Part shown: positions 1 to 11,612 of the stretch, piece after piece | Numbering within the stretch: the first letter of the stretch is position 1 | How the letters are laid out: the number at the start of each line of letters is the position of its first letter | Assembly: GCF_000247695.1 (NCBI RefSeq) | Contig: NW_004624783.1 | Location: forward strand, 2,238,541-2,302,540 | Direction of reading: 5' to 3' | Length of the DNA stretch: 64,000 bases | Origin: Heterocephalus glaber | Lineage: Eukaryota > Chordata > Mammalia > Rodentia > Bathyergidae | Made by a program: the position numbers and the translations under genes | The notes under the pieces: generated by a model | What the model saw: only the letters and a program-made list of their open reading frames with translations | Told to the model about the DNA's origin: nothing | The model's database searches: none

Positions 1-860
1 AAAAACCCAACTATTCAAAGACACCTTAAAAAGACCAAAAGAACATGAAAAATGAATCCAACAGCTGCTAGATAACACAAAGACTAACCTAAGAGTAACT
101 GGAATAAGTGACAAATCAGAAGACAACACAAATGGCATAAAAAACTTGTTCTAAGAAATGATGGTAGAAAAATTCCAAAATATAGGGAAAGAAGTAAACA
201 TACAGATAAGTAGTCAGGTTAATTTTTTTCAAAATGTTGATTAGATATTATGCTTCAATTGAGAAATTCTCATAGGATGAATTCCAAACTCCACTCTGGC
301 ATATAAGGCCCTTCACTGTAAGCAAAACCTATTTATCCAATTTCACCCCAATTATAACCCAATGGGAATTCCCATTTCTCCCAGGTCAATTTTCTCAATC
401 ATTCTGAAATACTAAGAACTTTCTTACTTGGCAATGTGGATATATAGATATATATAGATAGATAGATAGATATAGATATAGATATAGATATAGATATGAC
501 CTTACCCATTCTTCAGGACTTACTCCAAATGCAATGATAGGGTGTTTTTTTTTTTTTCTGTTTTTCTTAAACATTCACATTAAACTGGCATTTGTTTTTG
601 ACAGATAATCCTCCTTTTCTTATTTCTTTTTAATTACACAAGTAAGTCCAAATGATAGCCTGGGAGTACAGATTCAAAATACATGTAGTAGGCAAAAGAT
701 TACCAATCACAATACATTTTATCGATAGAAAAAGACAAACCAACACAATAGAAAATGGACAAAGAATATGTCCAGGCAAGTTCCAGAAAAACAAATCCAA
801 GTGGTTAATAAAAATATGAAAAGATGTCCTATTTCACCTATAGTCAAGGGAAAACAAATT
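1..860 (+). mobile_element. old L1-like fragments with a GATA microsatellite
   Basis: Positions 1-230 (GGAATAAGTGACAA..., GGGAAAGAAGTAAACATACA) resemble the 5' part of an L1. Positions 735-860 (GACAAAGAATATGTCCAGGC, AAAATATGAAAAGATGTCC, GGGAAAACAAATTAAAA) resemble an L1 ORF2 segment in sense orientation. Both are too decayed to code. Positions 441-497 are a GATA/TAGATA repeat. Confidence 0.5.
441..497. repeat. (GATA/TAGATA)n microsatellite
   Basis: Imperfect GATA and ATAGAT repeats, directly visible. Confidence 0.95.
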
Positions 861-867
861 AAAATGG

Positions 868-1055
868 GATGTCAGCACTCTGACAGGTTGAGGCAGGGAG
901 ATCACGAATTCCAGCCTGGCCTGGGCAACTAACCAACTTAGCAAGACTCTATCTCAAATTAAAATACTGAAAAAGGGAAGAGGATGCAGCTCAGTGTGAA
1001 GGCCAAGGGTTCAATCTCTAGTACCGCAAAGAAAAAAGAAAGAAAAAAATATATA
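868..1055 (+). mobile_element. B1+ID dimeric SINE
   Basis: A B1-like left part (GAGGCAGGGAGATCACGAAT, GCCTGGGCAACT, CTCTATCTCAAA) is followed without a break by an ID-like right part (GCAGCTCAGTGTGAAGG, GTTCAATCTCTAGTACC) and an A-rich tail. The left end is decayed. Confidence 0.75.
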
Positions 1056-1359
1056 TATAAGATGCCACTTTCACTCCTCAGTTTAATAAACATTTTAAAG
1101 TAAAAGGTTTTGAAGAACAGATCATTTTCTATTACTAGGTGAGAGGTTCATTATGATATAGCCTCCGTGGAGGCAATCTGGCAAAATCTATCATAACCAT
1201 CCATAAGGCAGAGCTCCTACTTCTTGGTATCCATTCTTTGTGAAACCATTTCTTTCTCTAAGCCTTTTGTGGTCAACTTACGACACTTGGCTCTCTTTCT
1301 GTTACTCAAAGAACAAGAATTTTTTAAAGAGAAAAGAAGGAATCTTAGATTTCACACAA

Positions 1360-1446
1360 GGGCTGGGGGTTTAGCTCAGTGGAGCCACCGCCTGCCTCGC
1401 AAGCACAAGGCTCTGAGTTTAATCCCCCAGTACCAAAAAAAAAAAA
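1360..1446 (+). mobile_element. ID-type SINE
   Basis: GGCTGGGGGTTTAGCTCAGT (A box), GAGTTTAATCCCCCAGTACC (B box region) and an A-tail. A frame crossing it is not a gene. Confidence 0.9.
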
Positions 1447-4440
1447 TTTCACACCAAAAATACATTCTGCCTCATAATTATCTGTAATTATCCTAACTGT
1501 GCTACTTATTAGATACATGATTTAACTGCTCTCTGCTCAGATTTTTCATTTGTAAAATGGAGTCAACACCAAGCTGCCATTAGGCCAAAAGGTAGGCCAC
1601 AGGCAAAAACTAGAAAATGGGTGCTAATGTGATAACCTCACAATTAAAAGGCACTGATATCATTACTAAATTACAATTACACAAGGCCAAGAAGTCCTCT
1701 ACCGCTTGGCCAACAACATGGAAATGGAAGATTTAAGGAAAACTAAATAAGAATATGTTGCTAAATGTGCCAGAAATTCCTAGGTTTCCCTCATTGGTTT
1801 CAGATTCAATTCATGGGCAGAAGCATAGTTTTGTTATGGCTAATACACATTTTCAAATCTACTTCCATAAAGCTCCTGCCAGAAAAGCCCTACAAATAGA
1901 CATTTATATTCACAAACACTATCCTTTCTACTACCATTTTCTTTGGGCTGCTTAAATAATTATTCCAGAAATAGGACAAAGACCAGATCTTTGTAGATGT
2001 CTATTGTAATGAAAGATGGGCATGAAATACAAAAAATAGAAGATTAAAGTATCTCACACAGCTATCTATGGATGCAATAAAACACCCTTGGACCAGACAA
2101 TCTTTGGCAACAAAATTAAACCACAGAAACTTCAATGGGGCATTTGCCTCAGTGTCACAGAGAGAGCAACAGTATTTACACCCTTCTTTAGGAGCAACAG
2201 TTTCCTGGGAGCTCTACTCCCACAAGACGAAGATGTTCAGAATCACGGCAGAATAAAATGGACTGTGTGGGCAGCTGGGTAAGGAAACATTCCCATGAGA
2301 AGTGGGCAAGAATTTGGAAACTAGAAGACAGGAATCCTAACACTATCAAGAGATACCAAGAATTAAAAGCTTGTTTATTGGGCCCACAACAATTTTCCAA
2401 GACATTCGAGGCTACCATGGCTCCCTTAATGTATCTGGCTGCCTCTGAGCTTTGAAGCCAGCAGCCAGTCATGTTTTCCAAAGCGAGTACTGCAAGGACG
2501 GAGAGGAGGAGGAGGAATGCAGATGCCTCCCTGTGATCACAGCCAAGCTTCCCACAGACTCCACCGCCATCGCCCACAATGCTGGGCCACAGGTGAGAAA
2601 TGCACCGAATGCCCCTATTGAGAAATATCCTCATTTCAGAAAAATCATCTCCTCCCATTTCCCAACTCTCCTCTCCCCTTTAACTTTCAAGGAATGTGAG
2701 GCACTGGAAGTTAATCAGGTGCTCAAGTAGAGTGCAGCTGGTCCTCCACATCCACAGGTTCCCATCCTCATATTCAACCAACTAAGCTCAGATGGAAAAT
2801 ATTTGATTGTACAAAACTGTGTCTCTATTGAATTTGTTCAAACTTGTTTCTTGTTGTTATTCCCTTAAATATACATTATAACAACTATTTCCATAGCTTT
2901 TTGTTGTATTAGGTATTGTAAACACTGGAATACAGGGATGAATTAAAGTATAAGAGCAATTATACATAAATTATATGTAAGCACCAATCATGTATAAGAC
3001 TCAAATATAACTGGATTTTGATATCTGATAGGGGTCCTAGAATAAATTGCCTGGGGAATAACGACTTCTTAGAATGGCACAACAGTTTTCCCTACCTAAT
3101 TATTCCAAATCACACCATGTGTGACCATCAGCAAGAATAACAGTCAACATGCTGAGCTCTGAGTTTGCAATTTGCTTTAAGTAATACCTTTTTCTCTCCA
3201 ATCTCCTGTTTTCTTATTTTAAGAAACTTCATGCAATGTTTCTTACCCTTCCTCCTAATATTATTCTTGCATGCTTATCTTGGGAGTTTCTGATAAGAAG
3301 AAATATAATCTGATAAATTACTAAACTCTAACAATGAGTTCGCTTCCTGGGTTAGTCCTCTGAGATGTATTATAATTTTTAAAGATGGCTAACAGGAGAA
3401 AGAGAGTCAAAGAACTCAAAATCATCGTGTTGCCTTCTAGCTCTGAAGTTTTACCATTTTGTGAATAAATCTTTTGCAGTGGAATTTTAGATTCTTACAA
3501 AAACTGAGAGAAGAAACCCTATGGCACTTAAGCACAACTTTACAACTAGGGGGGAAAAACACAACAATATATTTTTACAGTTTGGCAGTGCTGACAATGG
3601 TTCACAAATGCTTGACATGAATTATTCACTAGTTCAGTATTTGGTCTTATTCATTTGTTTACAATCATAAAATATGGTTCAAGTGTATAGAAAATGGTTA
3701 CTGAAAAATAAGTAGGAAATCCATCACAATTCTCTTAGTGGAGAGAACCACAATGATGGCTTTAATCAAAACCAATCCTGAAAGATCTATATCACTTTAC
3801 CCTTGAAAAATGGTTTTCACTCTAGGGGTGAATCTTTCTAAGAAATGAAGCATGCACATCGTTTCAACGGCTCTGTGATAAAAGTAGTAATTACTCAGTG
3901 AACTGCAACATGGGAAAAAACCAATGGAATTCAAGAGACCAGTCTCAGTTGGACTATTTATCAGATGATCTTGGGCAAACTGTTAACTCCTCTCTGGGTC
4001 TCATCTCCTTATCCATAAAATCACAGTGTGGACTAGATGGTCTCTAAAGTTTTGTCCAGATTTAAAATTCCATGAATCATTTTTTAAATACATTCCAATC
4101 ACTACTCAATGATTACTTATAGGTAAAAAATAAACTTCATTTTTACCTAGCAACAAAGATATTTACCTAAGCAAAGTTGATCATTTTGCAATTTTGGATG
4201 ATTATTAATTATCAGTTGTCCACATAGAGAAGAATAAAATAGCCTGATGAGATAAACTAAAAAATTTATACCTTATAATTAATAATTCTTTCTGGGGTAG
4301 TATTATAATCTATAATCACACTTTCAGTATTATTAGTTTGATTAACTGATTATTTTCAAAGAAATCAATTCAGAACTTTTAAGTTTTAAAATTCTTATAT
4401 AGAACTGAGTTAAACTGAATTCTTAAATAATATTGGCCCA
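1447..4440. other. non-coding stretch, mostly unassigned
   Basis: No exon of the LRGUK LRR region could be recognised on the minus strand here. A MIR-like segment (reverse orientation) lies at about 3925-4050 (GATCTTGGGCAAACTGTTAA, CTTATCCATAAAATCACAGT). Open frames at 2068-2730 lack homology I can recognise; see the findings. The rest is AT-rich single-copy-looking sequence. Confidence 0.5.
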
Positions 4441-4466
4441 TGCACCAGCTGCTTTTGTTTACTTTT

Positions 4467-4558
4467 TTTTTTTTTTTTTTTTGGTACTGGGGATTGAACG
4501 TGGGTCCTTCCGCTTGCACAGCAGGTGGTGAAACCACTGAGCTAAATCCCCCGCCCAC
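4467..4558 (-). mobile_element. ID-type SINE
   Basis: Oligo-T, GGTACTGGGGATTGAACG, then CCACTGAGCTAAATCCCC: an ID in reverse. Flanked by a 16-bp duplication GCTTTTGTTTACTTTT at 4451-4466 and 4559-4574. Confidence 0.95.
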
Positions 4559-4587
4559 GCTTTTGTTTACTTTTAACAGTATAATGG

Positions 4588-4720
4588 GAACTAGGGGTTT
4601 AGCTCAGTGGAAGAGCACTTGCCTAGCATGTACAAGGCCCTGGATTCAACCTCTAGCACCACACCAAAACATGCATGCACAGGCACAGGCACACACGCGC
4701 GCGCACACACACACACACAA
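4588..4720 (+). mobile_element. ID-type SINE with (CA)n tail
   Basis: TAGGGGTTTAGCTCAGTGG through CCTCTAGCACC, followed by a (CA)n/(CG)n tract at about 4686-4719 in place of a pure A-tail. It lies 14 bases after the duplication of the neighbouring inverted ID. Confidence 0.85.
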
Positions 4721-4859
4721 CATTCTTGCAACTATTCCTCACCCCAAAACAAGAGGTAGAACATTGGCAACAATGTAAATCTGCCTCTGCACACCTCTCC
4801 TGTCAAATCCTTATGTCTGCCTCTCAGAGATAATCACTATGCTGAACTGTCTCTTCCTT

Positions 4860-6740
4860 CTTCCCTCTTCCATTAGGTTTATACCTAAATTATATTTTTT
4901 ATTAAGATTCATGCTTTTTGCTGCATGTATGTACATTTCACTCACTTTCACAACTATATGACATACTGCTCTGTGACAATAGCAAAACTTATGTTTTCTC
5001 TAAATAAATGATTGGGCTGTGCTGATTCAAGTTTTTGCTATTATCAGCAATAACACTAAGAAGATTCTGACACAAGCATCCCAGTGCATATTTGCTAAAC
5101 TTTTCTTTTGCAGAAATGAAAGTGCTAGGTTATAGTGAATTTAGATACTTAACTTTAAAAGATAATATAAAATTGTTTTCTAAAGCGGTTGAACAAATTT
5201 CATACACACAAACAAAGTAAAAAGAGAGCCTTCTTGCACCAATATGTTCTCCAACAATTGGTATTTTTAGTTATCTTAAATTCTGTCACTGGAACGGATG
5301 TGATAGAGTACCTCATGTGGTCTTGAGCTGCATTTCTCTGAAAGCAAATGAGACTGATATCTCTTCATATGTTTATTAGCTTTATCTGATTTTTTGTAAC
5401 ATTCTTTTTACATCTTTGTGCATCTTGTTATCTAGAAACTTCAGATATATTTCTCCTTAACTAGAATTCAATACCCTTCAGTATTTATGATTTCCTCCTT
5501 CCCCAGGACTTATTGATCCTTAATAAGATTTATGTTTGTTAGTTGGGCGGGGAGACACATACTCTGAGAGGCTGAGGCAGAAGGATCACAAATTTGTGCC
5601 CAGACTACAATTTAGCAAGAGCCTGTCTATAAATGAATGAATGAACGCCATGTATGTAGCTTAGTGTGAAGGCTCTTAGTCCAATCCCCAATACTCCCCC
5701 TCCTCCACAAAAAATTATGTTTGCTGCTCTTATAAATGGTGTCGCTTGTTTTTTGTGTAAAGACATACAATTGACTTCCATGTATTAAATTTATGTCCAT
5801 CCCCCTTGCTGACCTCTCAAAATTCTATTGCTTCTAGTGCAAGTTCTTTTTTATATTCTTTGTTGATTTTGCAAAGAATGGCTTTTATTTTCTCCATACC
5901 AATCTTATACTGCACCTCTGTTTCTTTCTCTTGGTTATGGTGATGAGACCTCCAAAGCAATGAGTAGAAGTAACAATCGTAGAAATCCTTTCCCTTATTC
6001 CAGACTTCAAAGGAAAATGCTTAGAACATATCCCAAATTTGGATAAAGTTTCTTTAACACTTTTGTACACATTATCAAATAGAGAAAACACCCTACGACT
6101 GAGAGTTTTATTGTAAATGAGTGCTGGATTTTATTAAATTTTACATATCTATTCAGCTTCTTTAGCTAAAGATACCAAGATTTATTTTCCTTGAATTGTT
6201 AATGTTGTAAATGACATTTCTAGATTTTCCAATTTACCCTTACATTCTGAGATGAACCCAATTTGATCATAATAAATCATCTTTTTGATATACTGTCAGA
6301 TCCATTGCTATTATTTAGGATTTTTAAACTTATGCTGTACTACGAGTGAAATAAACCTGTCCTTTTCTTTTCTCTTACAGTTCCTTGTCTGGTTTAAATA
6401 TCAATGAACTTCCTCAGAATGAGCCATGAGTATGCCTATTTTTAATGAAAGACTTTTTTGATTATCAGAAAGTATTCTTGGAAAGTTCGGGTCTGATGGG
6501 TTTTATTTTGCTTTATTTTGGTAGAATGATTTTAATACATTAAGTTCATTTTAATTTGGGATGAGTAACTTAATAGGACTACTCAAGGTTTCTATTTTCA
6601 AACCAATGCTTTTCTGCATAATGTTTTTATAGAAATTTGTCTATTTCATCCAAGTTTTCAAATGTACTAACATAAAACTTGGTTTAAAATCCCCATTTTT
6701 TTAATCTCAAAGCATTTTATCCTTTTGAAAGTAATCTAAT
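4860..6740 (-). mobile_element. old L1 fragment (antisense), interrupted by a SINE
   Basis: Contains the antisense L1 landmarks GTGATAGAGTACCTCATGTG, TGCATTTCTCTGAAAG, TATCTCTTCATATGTTTATT and a distal ORF2 stretch around 5760-6000. It is much diverged and has many stops. A B1+ID dimer is inserted at 5536-5707. Confidence 0.65.
5536..5707 (+). mobile_element. B1+ID dimeric SINE
   Basis: GAGAGGCTGAGGCAGAAGGA (B1 part), then ATGTATGTAGCTTAGTGTGA and GTCCAATCCCCAATACTCC (ID part). Decayed. Confidence 0.75.
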
Positions 6741-7148
6741 ATTGTGCTTTTTTCCTCCAAAGAGATTAATTTATAATCTTATCAGCTATTTTTTACTTCC
6801 AGCTGTTCAGAAAAACTCATAAAACTCCACTGCCTACATCATGCACAATATTTGATCAAAAGGAACAAAAGAGAAAGAGGCATATCTAATACTCTTAGAA
6901 ACAAGCCTACAATCTTTTCAAAACTGTAAGACATCCGAATTTACTTCATCAATAGCCCACAAAGAGTAGATTGCTTTGGCTACTTGTTCTTGCGCTTTTT
7001 TTCAAACACAGGTGAGTAATGACGCCACTGTTACACTCTAATTATACACACACATGCTGAATTTCAGTTCGTTCCGGTGTATAATTACAGCTTTTCATAC
7101 TTCACTGATAAGCCTCAACTGCTATATCTAATGTCAAGTTTTAAAAAA

Positions 7149-7361
7149 TAGCCAGGCACAATGGTCAACATTTATAACCCCAGCTACTCAGGAGGTAGAG
7201 GCAGGAGGATAAGTTTGAGGTCAGCCTGGGCAACTTAGTCAGACCCTGTCTCAACATAAAAAATAAACAGGACTGGGGATGTAACTCAACAGAAGAGCAT
7301 TTACCCAGTGTGCACCAGTGTGACCCTAGGTTCGATCCCAACACTGCAAAAAATAAAATAA
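7149..7361 (+). mobile_element. B1+ID dimeric SINE
   Basis: B1 part from GCCAGGCACAATGG through CAGGAGGTAGAGGCAGGAGG and AGACCCTGTCTCAA. The ID part runs from GGACTGGGGATGTAACTCAA through GGTTCGATCCCAACACTGC, with an A-rich end. Confidence 0.9.
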
Positions 7362-7409
7362 AATTCCTTTATGATATTTAAATTTTCAAAGTCACAATAC
7401 ATTTTTACA

Positions 7410-7443
7410 AGGTCCCGAGTTTGATCCCCAGTACCAAAAAAAA
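7410..7443 (+). mobile_element. very short 5'-truncated ID (3' half only)
   Basis: Only GGTCCCGAGTTTGATCCCCA, GTACC and an A-tail remain. AATACATTTTTA occurs just before (7397-7408) and again just after the tail, which reads as a target-site duplication. Confidence 0.75.
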
Positions 7444-7734
7444 ATACATTTTTATACAGAAAGCTAAATTTATATAGAGATTAAGATTCTCATGATAGAA
7501 ATGTTTTAAACCGTATTCCCCATTTTGAATCTAGAACACTAGAAAGTTATTTTCTTTGGCAATTCCAGTCTGCACACAGAAGAATGTTTTTCTGGGGGAC
7601 AGCTCTTCCCATAGAAAACTCCATGCTACCATGTCTGGACCCTGAAGGACAAGAAGGGACTCTGGATGCTGAGTGCCCTTCCGGTAGCCAGCAGTTTAGA
7701 GGGCAGCTGACTCCAGGGCTTCTGAGGCTTTAAA

Positions 7735-7865
7735 TGCATTTGAAAGGTCTGCATCTTGTTTAAATACAATTTGTGGTTACATAGGTCTGGCATAGAGCCC
7801 AAGAATCTGCACTTCTAGGAAATTTCAGGTGGTGCTACTGCTGCTGGTGTCTTCCATGTGGCCTG
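7735..7865. mobile_element. MER5-like hAT DNA transposon remnant
   Basis: AGAGCCCAAGAATCTGCACT followed by GGTGGTGCTACTGCTGCTGG matches the MER5 right half (GAATCTGCATTTCTAACAAG / GGTGATGCTGATGCTGCTGG) in order. Confidence 0.6.
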
Positions 7866-8310
7866 AGATGAGATTTTGAGCCAGATGGCTTCTGAGCTCT
7901 CAAGCTCCATCTCTTTGCAGTTACTGCACACGATTGTTCTATGGAAAGATCTCACTAGTGTGTGTGAACTTCTAGTTTGTCATCAGAACATTTCAGTTGG
8001 ATCATCATCTGATTGCTCTATTAGGCTACTATCAGGAATAGCTGCTCATCACAAAAGCTCTGTCTAAATGCCTACCGATTGGACATTTTCACATATAGGT
8101 TCTAAAGGGAGTGGGACTAGGTTCTATCACTCCATTATATGAGAATGAATTATCTCTACAAAATACGTCTTCAAGGAAATGTACCTTCTGCGATCTCAGC
8201 TGCTTCACAAACAAGCTGCTACCACATCCCTGGAATGAGGCACCAGGGGCAATCAATTCATTCTCCATCCTGCCCCTGCTCAAAACCTCAGGTGAATAGA
8301 AGATACTTAC

Positions 8311-8358
8311 TGAGGAAGAGAAGGTCCTCCTCCTGTATTGCCCAGAGAACATCAGTCT
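8311..8358 (-). CDS. candidate in-phase cassette exon downstream of exon 5
   Basis: A 48-nt interval is bounded on this strand by an acceptor-like CATCTTTACACCAG and a strong donor (TCA|GTAAGTAT). Entered in phase 1, as exon 5 leaves it, it is open and reads TDVLWAIQEEDLLFL plus two split codons; it also leaves in phase 1. The sequence is not LRR-like and would interrupt the repeat array between LILD and the expected following Asn. The polypyrimidine tract is short. It could be a rodent-specific alternative exon or chance. Confidence 0.2.
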
Positions 8359-8565
8359 CTGGTGTAAAGATGAGAGGCAATCTCATTAAACTCATAGGTC
8401 TCCAATGAACCCCTTACACCCTGGTGGTTGAAGGTGACTTTAAAGTAGATACTCTGTATACATTGGGGCCTTCTTTATGCAAGACATATATTTCCAAAGT
8501 TGGCTGCAAATCAAAAGTTGATTTTGGCCTTTTTTTTACTGAAAGAATGTTTTAAATCTAATATA

Positions 8566-8650
8566 GAGGCTGGTGGTATAGATCAGTGGTAGAGCACTTA
8601 TCAGCATACTCAAACCCTTGGGTTCAATCACCATCACCACAAAAACAGAC
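8566..8650 (+). mobile_element. ID-type SINE
   Basis: GGCTGGTGGTATAGATCAGT, then GGTAGAGCACTT, GGGTTCAATCACCATCACC and an A-rich tail. Confidence 0.85.
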
Positions 8651-9087
8651 AAACAAACAAGAAAGGTTAGCTTTTTTAAAGGAAACTTAGTGTGAATTAT
8701 TTTGTACAATAATCATAACTTTGCTTTGGATAAATAGCTGAATTTTTAAATGCTGAATTTATATAAAATAGGGGACAAGATAAAGTAGATTTTAACAAGT
8801 AAACTAAAACAACTTCTCTAGTTCCAGATTAAGAAGAATCCTTCATTTATTAGAAAAAGGATTATCTTACTTAGCTTTTGAAGAGTAAGATGCTTTTGGC
8901 AAGCTTTGAATTACAGTTTTATTTCTTGGTACAGTAAAAAATCTTTCCTTATTTTGTGACTATCAATTCTTAATCATTTCAATGAGACAATTCTAATACA
9001 ATGTCTATCTGTTACTATTTCATGTAATCTGGTATACATTCTTTGTTGGAACTGTTAATTGAGTTACCCCCTTTATTCAAAGGATAC

Positions 9088-9169
9088 TGTCCAAAATTAG
9101 TTTGGTGAGAGAATGGTATGCTGACAAATCACACATTTCAGAAATTTGGTTGCAGGAAAAATCCACCTT
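9088..9169 (-). CDS. LRGUK: LRGUK exon 5 (leucine-rich repeats), last one seen
   Basis: This 82-nt exon (phase 0 to 1) follows the acceptor CTTTTTCTTACCAG. It encodes KVDFSCNQISEMCDLSAYH followed by SLTKLILD, which is two more SDS22-like LRRs (VDFSCNQI and LTKLILD..). The joined exon 4-5 text '...NLK|KVDFS.NQIS' keeps the LRR register. The inferred donor is ACA|GTATCC, which has C instead of G at +5 and is weak. Reading on would hit a stop four codons later, so a donor here is required if the gene is intact. The exon's end is therefore the least certain part. The remaining LRRs and the guanylate kinase domain are expected to the left of the window. Confidence 0.87.
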
Positions 9170-9399
9170 CTGGTAAGAAAAAGAAAACAATACGTTACAT
9201 ATTATTTTTCATTCATACTCACCACAATAATTAAAGAACAAGAAGGTATATTTGGTTTTAGGGTTAGAATTCATTACTGAAAGAACACTAAGGCTAACAC
9301 ATTCATGTATCGCTGACCGTTTTCTAACCAGCATCCTTGTCTGTCCACTTTCAAGGATACAAAGGAAGCCAGCACTTCTGTGGGGGATCCCCATGGCCT

Positions 9400-9740
9400 A
9401 AATTCTTCCTTTTCCCACAGCTACTCTACTTCTCAGTGTTTATTTTCCACTCTCTTGGTCTTCCTTCACCATTTATCTCAGTTCCACCCTCACCACCATG
9501 CTTTTCATGTTCTGTAACCTCCAGTAGACCTTATCCAGCCTGTTTATATGCAGAGCTTGTTTCTCTTGCCTTTGCCTTTTCTGCCCCTGTCTCAATAGAT
9601 TCTCCCATGTCACCACCTCCTAACTGCCAGAATAGTCCATCTTCTTCCTCTCTCAGGCTACACCACCTCAACTTTACATTCTTTCTCAAAATTGACTATT
9701 TTAAGGAAGACATTTTCAGCAACATCTGTTGTTTCTAGTC
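9400..9740 (-). mobile_element. possible L2 fragment (antisense)
   Basis: CT-rich plus-strand text with CTTGCCTTTGCCTTTTCTGC, CCATGTCACCACCTCC and CTCTCAGGCT resembles the distal L2 in reverse. The long plus-strand frame here is low in charge and looks like a by-product of the pyrimidine bias. Diverged. Confidence 0.4.
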
Positions 9741-9756
9741 AAAAACATGAGAGTAG

Positions 9757-9832
9757 GGGCTGGGAGTTTAGCTCAGTGGCAGAGTAGTGCCTAGCACGTA
9801 AGGTCTTGGGTTCAATCCTCAGCACCACCACT
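9757..9832 (+). mobile_element. ID-type SINE
   Basis: GGGGCTGGGAGTTTAGCTCA, GGCAGAGTAGTGCCTAGC and GGGTTCAATCCTCAGCACC. Confidence 0.88.
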
Positions 9833-11612
9833 GGGGTCAGGGGGCTAAAAAACAACATTAAATAACTTTCATTAATTATTCACCTACTGGTAAAGATAAA
9901 CAAAAAAATTTTTTTAAGAAAAAAAGTGTTTGAAACACTGCTTAGATAACTTGCTGGGCACACTGAAATCATTTTCTGGAAAACTATCAAGCAATTTGTA
10001 TTATACACACTATTCTTAATTTTCATGACCTTTAAAACTGTGATTCCACCCAAAAACTTTACAAAGATTGTTTTAGCAATGAATTAAGTGCTAATACTTT
10101 AAATACAAAAAAAATTTTAGAAACAACACAAGTAGCAAGAGTAGAAAACTGCTTAAGTCAATTACAACATAACAAGAGTTACCTAGTAAAATCCAAGTTT
10201 GCAAACCATGTAAAGAAACAGAAATGTGCAAACAGTGTTAAGTCAAAAGCTTTGAACATAAATTTACTTGCTACAAATGGCAAGTATGTAACATGCACAC
10301 TATGAAATAATTCAGCTTGGCATGATGTAAATGGAGTTTAGCATTCAGTTTTTTTCTTATATAATAATGGTGGGTTAGAAATAAAGTTATTTTATGGGCT
10401 TACTTGTAACTGACACTTTTCCGCCAACACCTAACTATGCCTCTGTTGGGGCTATATGTCCATACTATGCCTTCTAAGTACCTATGATGCCAGGTTTGTT
10501 GAAAGGTTTTAAAGGTGTTATGATATTGCTCTGAGTCCCATTGGAACCCATATCTTACAGGACGTATCCATCAAATCAAATAACACTTTTCACCTACTAA
10601 GAGCAAAAGTGTTGTAAGAAATCTAAAACTGTACAAGTACAAGCCTCTGCTCTTTATAAAGAAATGCATGCTCTCTCTGGATGGTGGCAAAAGGCTTATA
10701 GATATTAAAAGAAAAAAAAGTAGATCTTCTCAAGAGGGTGGTACATAGGTCTGCTCAAGCCTGACTTATTGGGAAGATACAGGCTTTGTGCTCTCAGACA
10801 TGGAGTTCAATCCCAGCTCTCCTACTTTCCAGCAAAGGTTAAGTAGAACTTAACCTTTCTGAGTTTTCAGTGTCCTCATCTGTAAAATGGGCCAGTAACA
10901 GCTGGCTCACAGATTAACTGGGAGGATTAAATAAGAAATGCATTGAAAACACCAGAAAGCCTCACTGATTTCTTCTCAGGTCCTTCTAGAGTTTGCATAA
11001 AGTTGAAACACCTCATTCCAGGGCAAATACTTCTCAAAAGTTACCAATGTATTTGCTGGTAATTCTCCAAGAAGTTGTAACCTCAAAGATGTAGCATATG
11101 ATTTGTTTTTTGTCGGCTTGTGGGGTCTTTTGGGGAGAAGGAAAGGCAGAGGTGATTGGAAGAAACTGCAAGGAAAGTTTCCCAGGGGAGGAATCATGCT
11201 GTTACCATGACTGATTTCCCTGGGGCTCAGACTGAGGTAAATAGGACAGCAGAGGAAAACTAAAATGGCTCTGCAAATATAATTCTTGACAACTTTGAGA
11301 CTATGCAGTCCCACACTGAGCACAAAAAGGCCCCAAATGTGGCTTATTTAGACAAAGGCATATCACTGTCACCCTGGGAATAACTATAATTTCAAAAGAA
11401 AAACCACAATACTAATAAAAATGGAATGACGTGAAACAATAGGGAAAAAAGGTATTATCACTCCCAGAAGAGAAATATCAAATTCTTGATTTCAAATAGA
11501 TTTTCATATTTGTGCAGACTTCAGAGGAATAATTCGTATCTAAGTTAACTGATTTTGTACATAAAATGGATAATAAAAGATAGTAATTGATGTCCATTCC
11601 TTAGAATACATT
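9833..11612. other. LRGUK intron 4, unassigned sequence
   Basis: AT-rich, no exon recognised. A reverse MIR-like segment lies at about 10785-10945 (TTCAATCCCAGCTCTCCTAC, CCTCATCTGTAAAATGGGCC). The minus frame at 10976-11323 has no recognisable motif and is probably chance. Confidence 0.5.

Noticed and set aside
1360..1446. tRNA genes at ID elements (A and B boxes visible here and in about 25 other places)
   Set aside because: The 3' GTACCAAAA tails, target-site duplications and poor cloverleaf pairing show SINEs, not tRNA genes.
4677..4721. CRISPR-like or other regular spaced repeats
   Set aside because: All short tandem repeats seen are ordinary microsatellites (CA, GT, GA, GATA, TTTC) in a mammalian genome.
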